A stretch of DNA of 64,000 nucleotides, from positions 124,001-188,000 of the forward strand of contig CANRAO010000001.1 in the NCBI GenBank assembly GCA_947628615.1, written 5' to 3'. The notes under the pieces were generated by a model. That model was not told where the DNA came from and ran no database searches. It saw nothing but the letters and a program-made list of their open reading frames with translations. The DNA comes from an uncultured Clostridia bacterium (GTDB lineage Bacteria > Bacillota > Clostridia > Oscillospirales > Ruminococcaceae). Shown here one piece after another: positions 1-8,783 of the stretch; the first letter of the stretch is position 1; each line of letters starts with the position of its first letter. The translations under genes were made by a program, and so were the position numbers.

Positions 1-2
1 AG

Positions 3-443
3 AGCTTCACGCTTACAATTCCGGGTATTGCGGGTATAATCCTTGCAGTCGGAATGGGCGTTGACGCCAACGTAGTTTCGTTTGAAAGAATTAAAGAAGA
101 GCTTAATAACGGAAAGACGCTTAACGGCGCTATTGAAGTAGGTTACAAGAGAGCGTGGTCGGCTGTATTCGACAGTAACATAACTGTTGTTTTCGTAGCT
201 GTTATATTAATGGGAGCTTTCGGACCTACCGACAGCTTATTCGCTAAGATGCTGAACTTTATCTTCTTCTCATTCGGAGCTTCAACAGCAGGAACAATTT
301 ATTCACTTGGTTATACGCTGCTTGTCGGAATTATTCTGAACTTCGTATTCGGAATATTTGCGTCAAGACTGATGCTTTCGTCACTTTCAAAGTTCAAGTG
401 CTTCAAAAATCCAAGACTTTACGGAGGTGCTAAGCATGAGTAA
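3..443 (+). CDS. secD: Protein translocase subunit SecD, C-terminal part (cut by window edge)
   Basis: This is the last 146 residues of SecD, the membrane subunit that works with SecF to pull secreted proteins through SecYEG using proton motive force. The reading frame is open from the first full codon at base 3, so the gene begins outside the window. The conserved SecD/SecF transmembrane motif is visible near the start: [18 protein letters not shown], with the Asp-Ala-Asn and Arg-Ile-Glu-Glu positions of the family. Hydrophobic helices follow and the end is basic. The stop codon overlaps the first 8 bases of secF, which indicates translational coupling. The family call is firm; only the N-terminal part is missing. 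Confidence 0.93.
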   Translation, partial: SFTLTIPGIAGIILAVGMGVDANVVSFERIKEELNNGKTLNGAIEVGYKRAWSAVFDSNITVVFVAVILMGAFGPTDSLFAKMLNFIFFSFGASTAGTIYSLGYTLLVGIILNFVFGIFASRLMLSSLSKFKCFKNPRLYGGAKHE

Positions 444-1464
444 GAAGAAAAAAGCTATAAATCCTGAAGTAGAAGTTGTAAATGCTGAAAATGCACAGGA
501 AGTAATAAAAGAAAAGAAGCCGCTTAACGTTTGCGGACACAGAAAGATATTTTATATTGTTTCAATAGCACTTATTGTTATCTCTATAGTTGTAGCGTTT
601 TGCGGAAGATTAAATCTTGCAATTCAGTTCAAGGGCGGAACAGAGATCACCTATTCATATGAAGGCGAGATAGACACTTCAAAGGTAGCAAGTATAGTTA
701 ATGACTCTATTGGTCAGAAAGCAACCGTAACAACAGGTGAAAGCATGGCTGACTCTTCAAAAACGGTTACACTTTCATTTGCATCTGAAAAGGGATTGAC
801 AAACTCAGTACAGACCAAGCTGACGAATGCACTTCAAAGTGAATTAAAGGACAACAAACTTGAAGTATATGGTTCTAACGACGTTTCACCTTCAAACGGT
901 AAAGAGTTCTTTATCAAGTGTTTGGTTGCCGTAATATTCTCGGTAATTGTTATGATTATCTATATCGGCTTCAGATTCAGAAAAATCGGCGGTATTTCAG
1001 CCGGCTGTATGGCTGTTGTAGCACTTGTACACGATATGTTAATGGTATTTGGATGTTTTGTTATCTGCGGATTTGACATTGACGCTAACTTTATGGCGGT
1101 TTTACTGACAATTCTGGGATACTCGATAAACGCTACTATCATTATCTACGACCGTATCCGTGAAAACAAGAGAATCTACGGCAGAAAAGCAGATGTTGAC
1201 GAGCTTGTTAATATGTCGATTACGCAGACTATCGGACGTTCTATCCATACAAATGTGACAACTATTATGGCAATGGCTATTGTATGTATAGTATGTGTTG
1301 TTGCCGGAGTTTCATCAATTATGAGCTTTGCATTCCCGCTTATTATCGGAATGCTCGCCGGAGTTTATTCTTCAAACTGCATTGCACCTACTCTTTGGGT
1401 ATGCTGGCAGGAACACAGACAGAAAAAGCTGTTGGCTCAGGCAGGAACTAAAAAGAAAAAGTAA
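436..1464 (+). CDS. secF: Protein translocase subunit SecF
   Basis: SecF is the partner of SecD in the Sec translocon. The protein has a basic N-terminus, a first membrane helix near residues 35-52, an extracytoplasmic domain starting with the family motif [10 protein letters not shown], and five further helices. The helix-4 motif appears as [17 protein letters not shown]; most SecF proteins have Asp where this one has Ala (SINDT to SINAT). Start choice: a GTG at 427 is in frame, but GGAGG at 423-427 is placed correctly only for the ATG at 436, giving 342 residues. It is encoded separately from SecD, as in many Clostridia, and overlaps it by 8 bases. Confidence 0.95.
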   Translation: MSKKKKAINPEVEVVNAENAQEVIKEKKPLNVCGHRKIFYIVSIALIVISIVVAFCGRLNLAIQFKGGTEITYSYEGEIDTSKVASIVNDSIGQKATVTTGESMADSSKTVTLSFASEKGLTNSVQTKLTNALQSELKDNKLEVYGSNDVSPSNGKEFFIKCLVAVIFSVIVMIIYIGFRFRKIGGISAGCMAVVALVHDMLMVFGCFVICGFDIDANFMAVLLTILGYSINATIIIYDRIRENKRIYGRKADVDELVNMSITQTIGRSIHTNVTTIMAMAIVCIVCVVAGVSSIMSFAFPLIIGMLAGVYSSNCIAPTLWVCWQEHRQKKLLAQAGTKKKK

Positions 1465-1822
1465 AATATTGCTTTTAGTAATTATCAAAGACCTTTGCTA
1501 TGCAGAGGTCTTTGAGTGTAACTAAAGTCTTTTTAGGGGCAGCCCTCTCTTGCAGGGCATGCCCCTTTTAAAAAACAGTCTACCAGACTGTTTTTTAATT
1601 CACCCTATGCGGAGCGCACTCCGTAAAAGGATTTCGCCGACGGCTCGTCGGCGACAGGACTCCGCCCTTGACCCGCAAGCCTTTTGAAAAAGGCTTGACC
1701 GAAAACTTTTGTTGATTACGCAGAAGCTTTTTTCAACAGGCTAAGACCTTTGCTATGCAGAGGTCTTTTTTATCTGAGAATAAAAAAATCCGATGAACTA
1801 AAAAAGCTCATCGGATTTAATT
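1465..1822. repeat. Palindrome-rich intergenic block flanked by two copies of one terminator hairpin
   Basis: No gene is seen in this 358-bp gap. It begins and ends with nearly the same 25-bp hairpin (1487-1513 and 1743-1768, stem AAGACCT/AGGTCTT). Only the second copy is followed by a clean T-run. Between them lie a nested palindrome GGGGCAGCCCT/AGGGCATGCCCC (1536-1565), a hairpin with stem AAAAACAGTCT/AGACTGTTTTT (1570-1596), CGCCGACGG/tcGTCGGCG (1635-1653) and AAGCCTTTT/AAAAGGCTT (about 1677-1698). This looks like a mobile palindromic intergenic element that landed in, or duplicated, the secF terminator. No coding capacity is apparent. Confidence 0.7.
1743..1771 (+). terminator. Intrinsic terminator downstream of secDF
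   Basis: Stem AAGACCT / AGGTCTT with a TTGCTATGCA-type loop, followed by six Ts at 1766-1771. It is the intact member of a duplicated pair; the copy at 1487-1513 lies nearer secF but lacks the T-run. Confidence 0.7.
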
Positions 1823-2311
1823 TTAATCTTTTTCTTCTATTAATACTTTGTAGCCGTCGATATAATCCTTTATCATTTCAGGGTGAAGTCTTGCCTGAGA
1901 AAAAATCAAGTCTGACAATTCCCCGGCGGCACACATTATTTCATCTAATGGTTTTGCCGACACGACAGGACATACAGGCGAAAGTGCAATGACTGTTTTG
2001 CCGTTCTTTTTCATTACTCTTAAAGGCCATATTTTGCAGTCGAACGGCTTGTTTTCGGAACCCAGCTTACAGCCTTTTGTTCTATCCAGCATAGAGCAAG
2101 GGTAAATATCATTTTCTTTTTTCAGTTTTAATACTCTGTACTTGCTGCCGTTGTTTTCGGCTTGAGTAAATTCCTGAAGCGGATTTATTTTCAGAACACA
2201 TTCAGCACAGTCGTCATATATTATGGGATTTTCCCATAGATCGTTGTCGTCAAATTCACAGCAAATTTTACAATTAGAACAGTCTTGCTTAGTCAATATC
2301 TTAGACAGCAT
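1823..2311 (-). CDS. YkgJ-type Cys-cluster protein (putative zinc/iron-chelate binding)
   Basis: A 162-residue soluble protein with a cysteine pattern typical of the YkgJ/UPF0153 family. A CxxCxxCC cluster lies at residues 11-18, a CxxC at 35-38, and further Cys residues follow in YPCSML, GCKLG and FDCKIWP. The family is described as probably chelating zinc or an iron-sulfur cluster; its cellular role is not settled. The start is supported by GAGGTG just upstream of the ATG at 2311. It lies downstream of spoVAC on the same strand with a short gap, so the two may be co-transcribed. Nothing in the sequence shows a substrate. Confidence 0.75.
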   Translation of the reverse strand: MLSKILTKQDCSNCKICCEFDDNDLWENPIIYDDCAECVLKINPLQEFTQAENNGSKYRVLKLKKENDIYPCSMLDRTKGCKLGSENKPFDCKIWPLRVMKKNGKTVIALSPVCPVVSAKPLDEIMCAAGELSDLIFSQARLHPEMIKDYIDGYKVLIEEKD

Positions 2312-2384
2312 TTATTTCACCTCATAAACATTGTATCACAACAAGGCGAATAATTCAATTACAGACGGTAATTTCAGTTTGTCT

Positions 2385-2831
2385 TTAAAACAGTCTTGTG
2401 CAGATATAATATATAAGCCCGTATACCATCGACGCTAATGTGCCGTAAAGAATAACCGGTCCTGAAATAATAAATATCTTTGCTCCCAGACCTAATATCA
2501 TACCTTCGGTTTTAAATTCAATTGCAGGAGCAACGACCGAGTTTGCAAAGCCGGTGATGGGAACGAGAGTTCCTGCACCTCCGTGCTTTGCGAGCTTCTG
2601 ATAAAGACCCAGCCCTGTAAACAGTGCTGACAGAAAGATCAAAGTTATTGAGGTGAGCATTGCAGTGTTATCTTTACTCAGTCCGAAATGCTCGTATAGA
2701 TTAAGAAACACTTGTCCTAATGTGCAGATCAAGCCTCCTATTACAAATGCCTTCGGAATAGTTATCCACGACTTTGTTCCCGTTGACGCTTCTTTGTATA
2801 ATTCACTGTATTGTGACTGACTTATTTTCAT
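2385..2831 (-). CDS. spoVAC: Stage V sporulation protein AC
   Basis: A 148-residue membrane protein with about four helices matching SpoVAC. It has an N-terminal YSELYKEASTG-like segment, the conserved HGGAGTLVPITGFANS stretch near residues 83-98, and VAPAIEFKTEG after it. SpoVA proteins form the channel that carries Ca-dipicolinic acid across the spore inner membrane. In most Firmicutes spoVAC sits with spoVAD and spoVAE; here it stands without them and is followed by the YkgJ-like gene. The start has an AAAGG upstream. A candidate forespore promoter is listed separately at 2891-2923. Its presence supports a spore-forming lineage. Confidence 0.9.
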   Translation of the reverse strand: MKISQSQYSELYKEASTGTKSWITIPKAFVIGGLICTLGQVFLNLYEHFGLSKDNTAMLTSITLIFLSALFTGLGLYQKLAKHGGAGTLVPITGFANSVVAPAIEFKTEGMILGLGAKIFIISGPVILYGTLASMVYGLIYYICTRLF

Positions 2832-2890
2832 TTTATACCATACCTTTCCGGCGTTAGATTATTAAGTGTAAACCTTTTGTGTTGTTTCAA

Positions 2891-2923
2891 TAATATTTTC
2901 CCCATAAAAGTTAAATGTATTCA
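2891..2923 (-). promoter_or_regulatory. Candidate forespore (sigma-F/sigma-G type) promoter for spoVAC
   Basis: Read on the minus strand: TGAATA (2923-2918), a 15-base spacer, then GGGAAAATATTA (2902-2891), about 60 bases before the spoVAC start. This resembles recalled forespore sigma factor patterns (a -35 ending in ATA and a GG-rich, A/T-rich -10). It is a pattern match by eye only. Confidence 0.35.
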
Positions 2924-3056
2924 GGATACTTATTGACTTATTGCACAAAGAATTTTGCATAAAATTGTATAAAAAAATCAGTGAAAAGTATAATAAAGTA
3001 TGTTATACTTAGTTTACAACAATTATCATTGTAAATTTTGAAAGGAGGTTTTTGTT

Positions 3057-3689
3057 GTGAGATCAATTATTACTATAAGCAGGGAATTCGGAAGCGGCGG
3101 ACGTGAAATCGGAAAAAAGTTATCAGAAAGGCTTAATATTCCGTTTTATGATAAAGAGCTGCTGGAGATGGCGTCGAAACAAAGCGGTATTTGTGAGGAG
3201 CTGTTTTACAGAAATGATGAATCACATTCAAACAGCCTTCTTTACTCATTAGTTATGGGAACATATCCGTTGAGTTCAGACGGCAAGATCCACCCGAATA
3301 TGCCGCTTAACCACAAGCTTTTTTTGGCACAGTTTGATACTATAAAGAAAATAGCCGAGCAGGGTCCATGCGTTATTGTGGGAAGATGTGCGGACTATGT
3401 TCTGAAGGATCACAAAAATGTTATAAATTTCTTTATAAATTCGGATATGCAAAACAAGAAAAAAAGAATTCTTGAGCGTTATGATATTGAAAAGGATAAG
3501 GTTCGCGATTTTATAAAAAAGACTGATAAAAACAGAGCGAACTACTATAACTACTATTCTGATATGAAGTGGGGAGAGGCTAAGAATTACGACCTCTGTA
3601 TCAATTCATCACGAATAGGTATCGACGGTGCGGTTGACCTTATGGTAACTTATATAGACGTAAGGGAAAAGCATTTAGACAAAGAATAG
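3057..3689 (+). CDS. Cytidylate kinase-like family protein
   Basis: A 210-residue P-loop-type kinase of the cytidylate-kinase-like group. The N-terminus carries SREFGSGGREIGKKL, a glycine-rich nucleotide loop in which the usual lysine is replaced by Arg-Glu as is typical of this subgroup, followed by PFYDKELL. VIVGRCADYVL near residues 102-112 fits the family core. True Cmk phosphorylates CMP or dCMP, but the substrate of this side-branch is not known. The start is GTG at 3057, supported by AGGAGG at 3042-3047. It is monocistronic, with a strong terminator immediately after it. Confidence 0.8.
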   Translation: MRSIITISREFGSGGREIGKKLSERLNIPFYDKELLEMASKQSGICEELFYRNDESHSNSLLYSLVMGTYPLSSDGKIHPNMPLNHKLFLAQFDTIKKIAEQGPCVIVGRCADYVLKDHKNVINFFINSDMQNKKKRILERYDIEKDKVRDFIKKTDKNRANYYNYYSDMKWGEAKNYDLCINSSRIGIDGAVDLMVTYIDVREKHLDKE

Positions 3690-3699
3690 CAAAATAACA

Positions 3700-3728
3700 G
3701 GCTGACGTTAATTTCGTCAGCCTTTTTT
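3700..3728 (+). terminator. Intrinsic terminator after the cytidylate-kinase-like gene
   Basis: Perfect 8-bp stem GGCTGACG / CGTCAGCC with a 7-base loop, followed by TTTTTT at 3723-3728. It separates two convergent genes and probably also helps to end folC transcription from the other side. Confidence 0.9.
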
Positions 3729-3735
3729 GTATAGC

Positions 3736-5049
3736 TTATAGATTCTTTATATAGGAAACCAAGTAAAGCGTTCCGCAGATAACGGTATTTTTGTACTCGC
3801 CGTTCATTGCCTTTTTAAATTCTGATTTTGTATCTTCTCCGCAAAAGGCAATTGTTTTTTTGTCTTTATCAATATTAACTTTTGAAAACTCCTCATTTAA
3901 AATACCGCACAGTTCCCGTTTTGGAATCGTATCTGATGTGAAGCCGTCAACGCAGACTATTTTGTCTACACTGCCAAACAGCTTAGGCAGAGAGTCTCTG
4001 ACATTCTTTCGTTTAAGCGAGCCGACAATAGCTGTAACAGGCTTTGGTATCTCTTTAAGAACCTTTGACAGAGCTTCCACACCGCCGTCGTTATGACTTC
4101 CGTCTAAAATCACATAGTAACCTTTGCCTTCAAAGGGCGAAGCTAAAATCTCGGTTCTGCCGATAACAAAAGCCTTTTTAAGACCGTTCTGAATATTCTG
4201 TTCTGTTATTTTAAATCTGCTTTGAAGCAGATAAGCCGTTTCGACAGCAGTCAGTGCATTTGTAATCTGGTGTTCCCCGCTCATTGAAAGAGAGTAGGAA
4301 ATTTTTTTATATTCAAAGGAAGTGTCTCCAAGCCGAGTGCTTTTGATTTCAAGACTTGATTTGTCGGGGATAATAAGTTTTGAACCTTTTTTCTTTGCAG
4401 TTTCGGATACTGTTTCTACGGCTTCATCAGGATTGTTAATTGATAAAACTACAGGGCAGCCGTTTTTTATTATGCCTGCCTTTTGCTTTGCAATTTCACG
4501 AATGGTATTGCCGAGAATTGCAGTATGGTCGTGAGCAATGGAGGTAATAACTGAAACAAGCGGTCTTTTTATAACATTTGTGCAGTCTAAAAGACCTCCT
4601 AATCCTGTTTCCAAGACAACTATATCACAGCTTGCTTTTTTGAAATATAAAAGAGCAATAGCCATAGTTATTTCAAAGCCAGAGAAATCATTTTTATCAT
4701 CTAAATTATCAAGTTTTGATTTAATGTAACAGCATATTTCTGAAAGTTCGTCTTTTGGTATAACTTTTCCCATAAGACGTATCCTGTCACGAAATTCTAC
4801 AATATAAGGAGATGTAAAAGTACCTGTTTTTATGCCGGCGTCATATAAAATTTCGCTGAGCATTTCAGCAACAGAGCCTTTTCCGTTTGTTCCTGCTATG
4901 TGTATAAACTTTAAGGAGTCCTGCGGATTATCAATTAGATCAAGAAGTCTTTTTACGCGTGAGAGGTCGTTCACCTTTTTACCAAGACGTGAAAAGCTCA
5001 TTATAAAATTCATAGCTTCATCAAAGCTGAAGTTTTTTTGATTTGTCAT
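3736..5049 (-). CDS. folC: Bifunctional folylpolyglutamate synthase / dihydrofolate synthase
   Basis: FolC is a Mur-ligase-fold ATPase that joins glutamate to dihydropteroate and to tetrahydrofolates. The ATP loop IAGTNGKGS lies at residues 51-59, followed by GTFTSPYIVEFRDRI (folate-binding region) and VVLETGLGG. The C-terminal ligase domain carries ILDGSHNDGG. Start choice: an upstream in-frame ATG at 5151 exists, but GGAGAA just before 5049 and the family N-terminus (NFSFDEAMNFI) favour the ATG at 5049, giving 437 residues. The gene is alone on its strand. It is functionally linked to the one-carbon enzyme fhs near the far end of the window. Confidence 0.93.
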   Translation of the reverse strand: MTNQKNFSFDEAMNFIMSFSRLGKKVNDLSRVKRLLDLIDNPQDSLKFIHIAGTNGKGSVAEMLSEILYDAGIKTGTFTSPYIVEFRDRIRLMGKVIPKDELSEICCYIKSKLDNLDDKNDFSGFEITMAIALLYFKKASCDIVVLETGLGGLLDCTNVIKRPLVSVITSIAHDHTAILGNTIREIAKQKAGIIKNGCPVVLSINNPDEAVETVSETAKKKGSKLIIPDKSSLEIKSTRLGDTSFEYKKISYSLSMSGEHQITNALTAVETAYLLQSRFKITEQNIQNGLKKAFVIGRTEILASPFEGKGYYVILDGSHNDGGVEALSKVLKEIPKPVTAIVGSLKRKNVRDSLPKLFGSVDKIVCVDGFTSDTIPKRELCGILNEEFSKVNIDKDKKTIAFCGEDTKSEFKKAMNGEYKNTVICGTLYLVSYIKNL

Positions 5050-5217
5050 ATTAATTTCTCCTATTGTGAGTATTCTAATATTATAGCACGGCTTATCGCT
5101 TTTTTCATCTAAAATAGAAAATAGTGAGCGAATACGCTCAAAATTAATCACCAGTTCATAATTAGGCGGTATACTACTTTTAATATGTTTAGCTTTTCTT
5201 TGGAAAGGTGATGAAAA

Positions 5218-6222
5218 ATGGGCAAAAATAATGTTGATAAGAACAACGATAGGGCAAAAAAAATGAATACAATTCGAGACAGGAGCCTAATTCCTGAGGA
5301 CGATTATGATTACGAGCGCAAGCGTTTTGAGGACGAGGAAAAGGCGTATGAGCGCTATCAAAAGGAGCTTATTGAATATAACGAGCGCAAAGAACAGGAG
5401 CGAAAAGACTATGAAAAGCAGCTTGACAGCGAAAAGATCGAGCTTGTTAAGCTAAAAAGCGGAGTAATTGATGAGAGCGAAATTATAAAAGAAGAAGCAC
5501 CTGAAGTAATTAAACTAAGCAAAATGGAGTGGCTGAAAAACTTCTGGTGGCACAATAAGATAATTATAATTCTGATTATTTTTGCAATTGCGGTTGTATC
5601 TTATATAACCTACGACAGTCTTACAAGGGTAAAGCCTGACATTAAGGTTATGATGACTGTAAACAACGGTCTTGTAAACAGAACCGAAGAGGTTTCAGAT
5701 TATTTTGAGAGGTTCTGCCCTGACATAAACGGAGACGGTGAGGTTAATGTGCAGATACTTTCAGCACCGCTAACTGACAACACTGACGATTACGTACAGA
5801 TCCAGCAGTATCAGGAGGTTTATCTTGCAAATATGCAGACGGGCGAGGTGATTTTTATACTGACTGATGATAAAACCGACGGTGATATTTACAGCGAAAA
5901 CGAGAGTGACAATCTGCTGTCTGATGTGTCAACTGACTTTGAAGGAAATGAGTTTGTTACCAACAAGGGGCTTACTCTAAAAGGCGATTATATCGAGGAC
6001 GTATTCAAGTATCACACAAATTATCCTCAGGATATTTATCTGGGTATGAGAGCACCTCTTAAAACTCTTAAAGACAGCAAGAAAGATATGCAGGAGAATT
6101 ACGACAAGGCATATGAGATATTTAAGGCTATGGCTGAGGATATAAAGAAAAATACAAAGCAAGTTGACGCTTCTGCACCTGATTCAAAAACGGCGTTAAC
6201 TTCAGCGAGAACATCTGATTAA
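5218..6222 (+). CDS. Membrane-anchored protein of unknown function with charged N-terminal helix
   Basis: Not recognised. The 334-residue protein has a highly charged segment rich in Glu, Lys and Tyr (about residues 27-80, probably helical or coiled-coil), one transmembrane helix near 114-133, and an extracytoplasmic domain. That domain contains PDINGDGEVNVQ (about 168-179), which has the spacing of a calcium-binding EF-hand or dockerin loop, but only one copy is present. The tail is Lys/Ser/Thr-rich. The start is supported by AAAGGTG. It is followed after 17 bases by a 39-residue membrane peptide and then ung, so the three probably form one transcript. Confidence 0.6.
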   Translation: MGKNNVDKNNDRAKKMNTIRDRSLIPEDDYDYERKRFEDEEKAYERYQKELIEYNERKEQERKDYEKQLDSEKIELVKLKSGVIDESEIIKEEAPEVIKLSKMEWLKNFWWHNKIIIILIIFAIAVVSYITYDSLTRVKPDIKVMMTVNNGLVNRTEEVSDYFERFCPDINGDGEVNVQILSAPLTDNTDDYVQIQQYQEVYLANMQTGEVIFILTDDKTDGDIYSENESDNLLSDVSTDFEGNEFVTNKGLTLKGDYIEDVFKYHTNYPQDIYLGMRAPLKTLKDSKKDMQENYDKAYEIFKAMAEDIKKNTKQVDASAPDSKTALTSARTSD

Positions 6223-6239
6223 TAAACGGAGGAAACCTT

Positions 6240-6359
6240 ATGAAAAACAATGAGAAGAAAAGCTTGCTTATGCGAATCATAGTGCTTGCTGTGGTGGCTG
6301 TTATGGTCATAGGAATAGTTGCCGCAGCAGTATATCAGGGCGCAGTAGGCTCAATGTAA
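6240..6359 (+). CDS. Small single-pass membrane protein, 39 residues
   Basis: A short gene with a good ribosome site (CGGAGGAAA, then ATG at 6240). The product starts with a basic and polar segment ([12 protein letters not shown]), then one hydrophobic helix of about 20 residues, and ends in YQGAVGSM. It lies between the charged membrane protein and ung, with 17 bases before it and 11 after it, so co-transcription is likely. The family is not recognised. The ribosome site, operon position and clean membrane-helix composition make it a plausible real gene. Confidence 0.65.
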   Translation: MKNNEKKSLLMRIIVLAVVAVMVIGIVAAAVYQGAVGSM

Positions 6360-6370
6360 AGGAGAATACA

Positions 6371-7036
6371 ATGGTAAATATAGGAAACGAATGGGACGAA
6401 ATCCTCAAGGAAGAATTTAAAAAGGAATATTATTTGAGACTTAGGGAGTTTTTAAAGCGTGAGTATGCAACAAAAACCATCTATCCTGATATGTACGATA
6501 TTTTCAACGCACTTAAATACACTTCCTACAGTGACGTTAAGGCAGTTATCTTAGGGCAGGACCCTTATCATGGTGCAGGACAGGCTCACGGACTTTGTTT
6601 TTCGGTCAAGGAGGGAGTACCTTTTCCGCCGTCGCTTAAAAACATATTTAAAGAGCTTAATGATGATTTGGGCTGTACTTTGCCTAAGAACGGAACGCTT
6701 ACCTCTTGGGCAAAGCAAGGAGTATTGCTTATGAACACGGTGCTTACTGTTCGGGAAGGGCAGGCAAACAGCCATAAGGGTATGGGCTGGGAAATTCTTA
6801 CCGACGAAGTTGTAAGAAAGCTCAATCAGAGGCAGAAGCCTATTGCGTTTATTCTCTGGGGCGGAAATGCCCGAGCTAAGAAATCACTTATTACAAACCC
6901 TGTACATAAAATTTTTGAAGCCGCACACCCGAGTCCGCTTTCTGCATTTAACGGCTTTTTCGGCTGCAGGCACTTTTCAAAGGTCAATCAGTTTTTAATA
7001 TCTACAGGTCAAGAGCCTATTAACTGGCAGAGCTGA
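6371..7036 (+). CDS. ung: Uracil-DNA glycosylase (family 1)
   Basis: Removes uracil from DNA as the first step of base excision repair. Family-1 motifs are complete: GQDPYHG at residues 62-68 with catalytic Asp64, PFPPSLKNI for DNA contact at about 85-93, and HPSPLSA at 186-192. Length (221 residues) is normal and the C-terminus EPINWQ is the usual family end. The ribosome site is AAAGGAG. An intergenic repeat cluster begins directly at its stop codon (GCTGAGCCCTGCAC), an arrangement also seen after araD and typA. Confidence 0.96.
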   Translation: MVNIGNEWDEILKEEFKKEYYLRLREFLKREYATKTIYPDMYDIFNALKYTSYSDVKAVILGQDPYHGAGQAHGLCFSVKEGVPFPPSLKNIFKELNDDLGCTLPKNGTLTSWAKQGVLLMNTVLTVREGQANSHKGMGWEILTDEVVRKLNQRQKPIAFILWGGNARAKKSLITNPVHKIFEAAHPSPLSAFNGFFGCRHFSKVNQFLISTGQEPINWQS

Positions 7037-7320
7037 GCCCTGCACGCTTTCTGCCTTTGGAAAGTTAGCACAATGTGTTTACTTTGTACAACGGCAGGCT
7101 AGTACCTAGAGGCAAGAATTTTAGAAGCAAGAAGCAAGACCAGCGTGACGCCGAATGCATTTGTGCCTCTGTTTTCAGAGCATAGAAGATTAATATAGTC
7201 GGTCGGCACGCTAGCAATTAGAAATATAAAACTAATTTTTCTTACTATGCTAATTCGCCTTTTCCGCAGAGCACTAGCCTGCCGTTTGAAACGTCAGCCA
7301 ATAAATAGGCATAACAAAAT
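7037..7320. repeat. Intergenic repeat cluster 1 (47-bp palindromic units)
   Basis: Units at 7051-7097 (ends CTGCC/GGCAG) and 7163-7209 (ends GTGCC/GGCAC), plus a shortened unit at 7279-7312. The linker carries the family words AGAGGCAAGAATTTTAGAAG. The GC hairpin at about 7141-7155 is imperfect here (CCAGCGTGACGCCGA). The cluster lies between the converging ung and DUF308 genes. No coding sequence is seen. Confidence 0.8.
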
Positions 7321-7346
7321 GACCTCTCACCAAAACGGTGGAGGTC
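7321..7346. terminator. Bidirectional hairpin between ung repeat cluster and DUF308 gene
   Basis: Stem GACCTC(T)CACC / GGTGGAGGTC with one bulged base and a CAAAAC-type loop. It is T-rich on both exits, so it may terminate the minus-strand DUF308 gene and any read-through from ung. Confidence 0.6.
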
Positions 7347-7361
7347 CTTATTTTACTTGTT

Positions 7362-7943
7362 TTAGTTAATGTCAATAATTTCGTTTTTTGCTTCGGCTTC
7401 TCTAATGAAGTTGATTTTCTTCTGAACATAGAGGTAGTTCCAAACGCTTGTAATTCCATACCAAATAAATGAGATACCCACACAAATAATTATAGCGGTC
7501 TGGGCTGAAAGCGGATTGATAAGTACAAAGATACCGAGTGCAAGCGTAAGAATAGATTCTATCATACTGATATGCCAGAAATATACGTTGTTATTTTTGA
7601 GGAAAACAGACTTCTGAATGGAGGTAATGCCGTCGATTATAAGGAGTATTCCTAAAACAATAGGAATAAATGTTGAAAGGTAAGACGGTCTAATGAAAAT
7701 TATTATTCCTATTACCGACGCAACCACGCCCCTTAACAGAGTAAGGCTGAAATTTCCTTCGTAAGACTTTGAGGTAAAATAGCTTATTATGTCAATAACT
7801 CCGTAAAGGAGAATAGCTCCTGCTATAACATAGCAGATAACGCTCATAGTCTTTTGCGGAAAAATAACCATTATAATACCGAGTACAAGGCTGATAACCG
7901 CCATAAGTAGCTCCATACGTCTTATTCTTTCTAAAATTTTCAT
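7362..7943 (-). CDS. DUF308/HdeD-like integral membrane protein
   Basis: A 193-residue protein with about six transmembrane helices arranged as three repeated hairpins, the pattern of the HdeD/DUF308 family. Examples are IMVIFPQKTMSVICYVIAG, PIVLGILLIIDGITSIQKS and IWYGITSVWNYLYVQ. In E. coli HdeD is linked to acid resistance, but the function of Firmicute members is not established. The C-terminus is charged and cytoplasmic. It is monocistronic, with a hairpin directly downstream. Confidence 0.75.
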   Translation of the reverse strand: MKILERIRRMELLMAVISLVLGIIMVIFPQKTMSVICYVIAGAILLYGVIDIISYFTSKSYEGNFSLTLLRGVVASVIGIIIFIRPSYLSTFIPIVLGILLIIDGITSIQKSVFLKNNNVYFWHISMIESILTLALGIFVLINPLSAQTAIIICVGISFIWYGITSVWNYLYVQKKINFIREAEAKNEIIDIN

Positions 7944-8013
7944 TTTAATGTCCCCGTTTCGTTATTGAATTAACTTACCTTATAAGTATAACACAACAGC
8001 TGTTTAATTGCAA

Positions 8014-8778
8014 TTATAACACATTTACAATGTCAACATTTTTCCGGCTGATTTCTATTTCTAAATCGGGAAACCTGCCGAGAAGAAATGCTTTTAGATT
8101 ATCGTAAAAGATATTTTCCGTGTAAAAATGACCTGCGTCGATTAAAGAAATACCTGCGTTATGAGCGTCAATAAAGTCGTGATGTTTTATGTCTCCGGTA
8201 ATTAAAAGCTGACAGCCCTTTTGAAGTGCGTCAGTGAAGTATTCCGCTCCCGCTCCCGAGCAAATTCCTATTCTTGAGATTTTTTTGCCTGTGTCATTAT
8301 ATCTCACTACCCTGCAGCCGAGAGCGTCTTTGACCCATTTTGCAACGGTCGGAATATCAGCAGGCTTTGAAAGGTTACATATTCTGCCTATATTATCCTT
8401 TTCGCTCAGAACCTCTCCCTCGTTCGGAACAAGCCCCAGTCTTTCACATAAAATATCATTCATACCGCCGTTAGCAATATCGAAATTTGTGTGCATACAA
8501 ATAGCGTTTATGTTGTGTTTAGACAAAATTACAGCAGGGTTTGATTCGTCAAGGAACTTTAGAGGCGAGAATATAACAGGGTGATGCGAAATAACAAGGT
8601 CAGCGCCGATTTTATTAGCTTCAAAAGCTGTTTCGTATGTAATGTCTAAAGTGAGCATAATTTTCTTGACGGCGTTTGATTTATTTCCAACTAAAATTCC
8701 GCTGTTATCCCAAGATACTTGAGAAGAAAACGGAGCAAGCTCATTTAATGCATTAAAAATATCGTTTACCTGTGTCAT
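8014..8778 (-). CDS. Nif3-like dinuclear metal centre protein
   Basis: A 254-residue member of the Nif3/YqfO (GTP cyclohydrolase I type 2 homologue) family, whose members form rings with two metal ions per subunit. Metal-binding motifs are visible: ISHHPVIF with the His pair at residues 65-66, HTNFD at 96-100, GDIKHHDF near 193, and DAGHFYTE. The biochemical role is unclear. It follows trmK by 5 bases on the same strand, the standard trmK-nif3 pairing of Firmicutes, so co-transcription is expected. Confidence 0.88.
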   Translation of the reverse strand: MTQVNDIFNALNELAPFSSQVSWDNSGILVGNKSNAVKKIMLTLDITYETAFEANKIGADLVISHHPVIFSPLKFLDESNPAVILSKHNINAICMHTNFDIANGGMNDILCERLGLVPNEGEVLSEKDNIGRICNLSKPADIPTVAKWVKDALGCRVVRYNDTGKKISRIGICSGAGAEYFTDALQKGCQLLITGDIKHHDFIDAHNAGISLIDAGHFYTENIFYDNLKAFLLGRFPDLEIEISRKNVDIVNVL

Positions 8779-8783
8779 TAAGT

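Noticed and set aside
5049..5151. Longer N-terminus for folC
   Set aside because: The upstream start has no ribosome site, and the extra 34 residues do not resemble the family; GGAGAA precedes the ATG at 5049.
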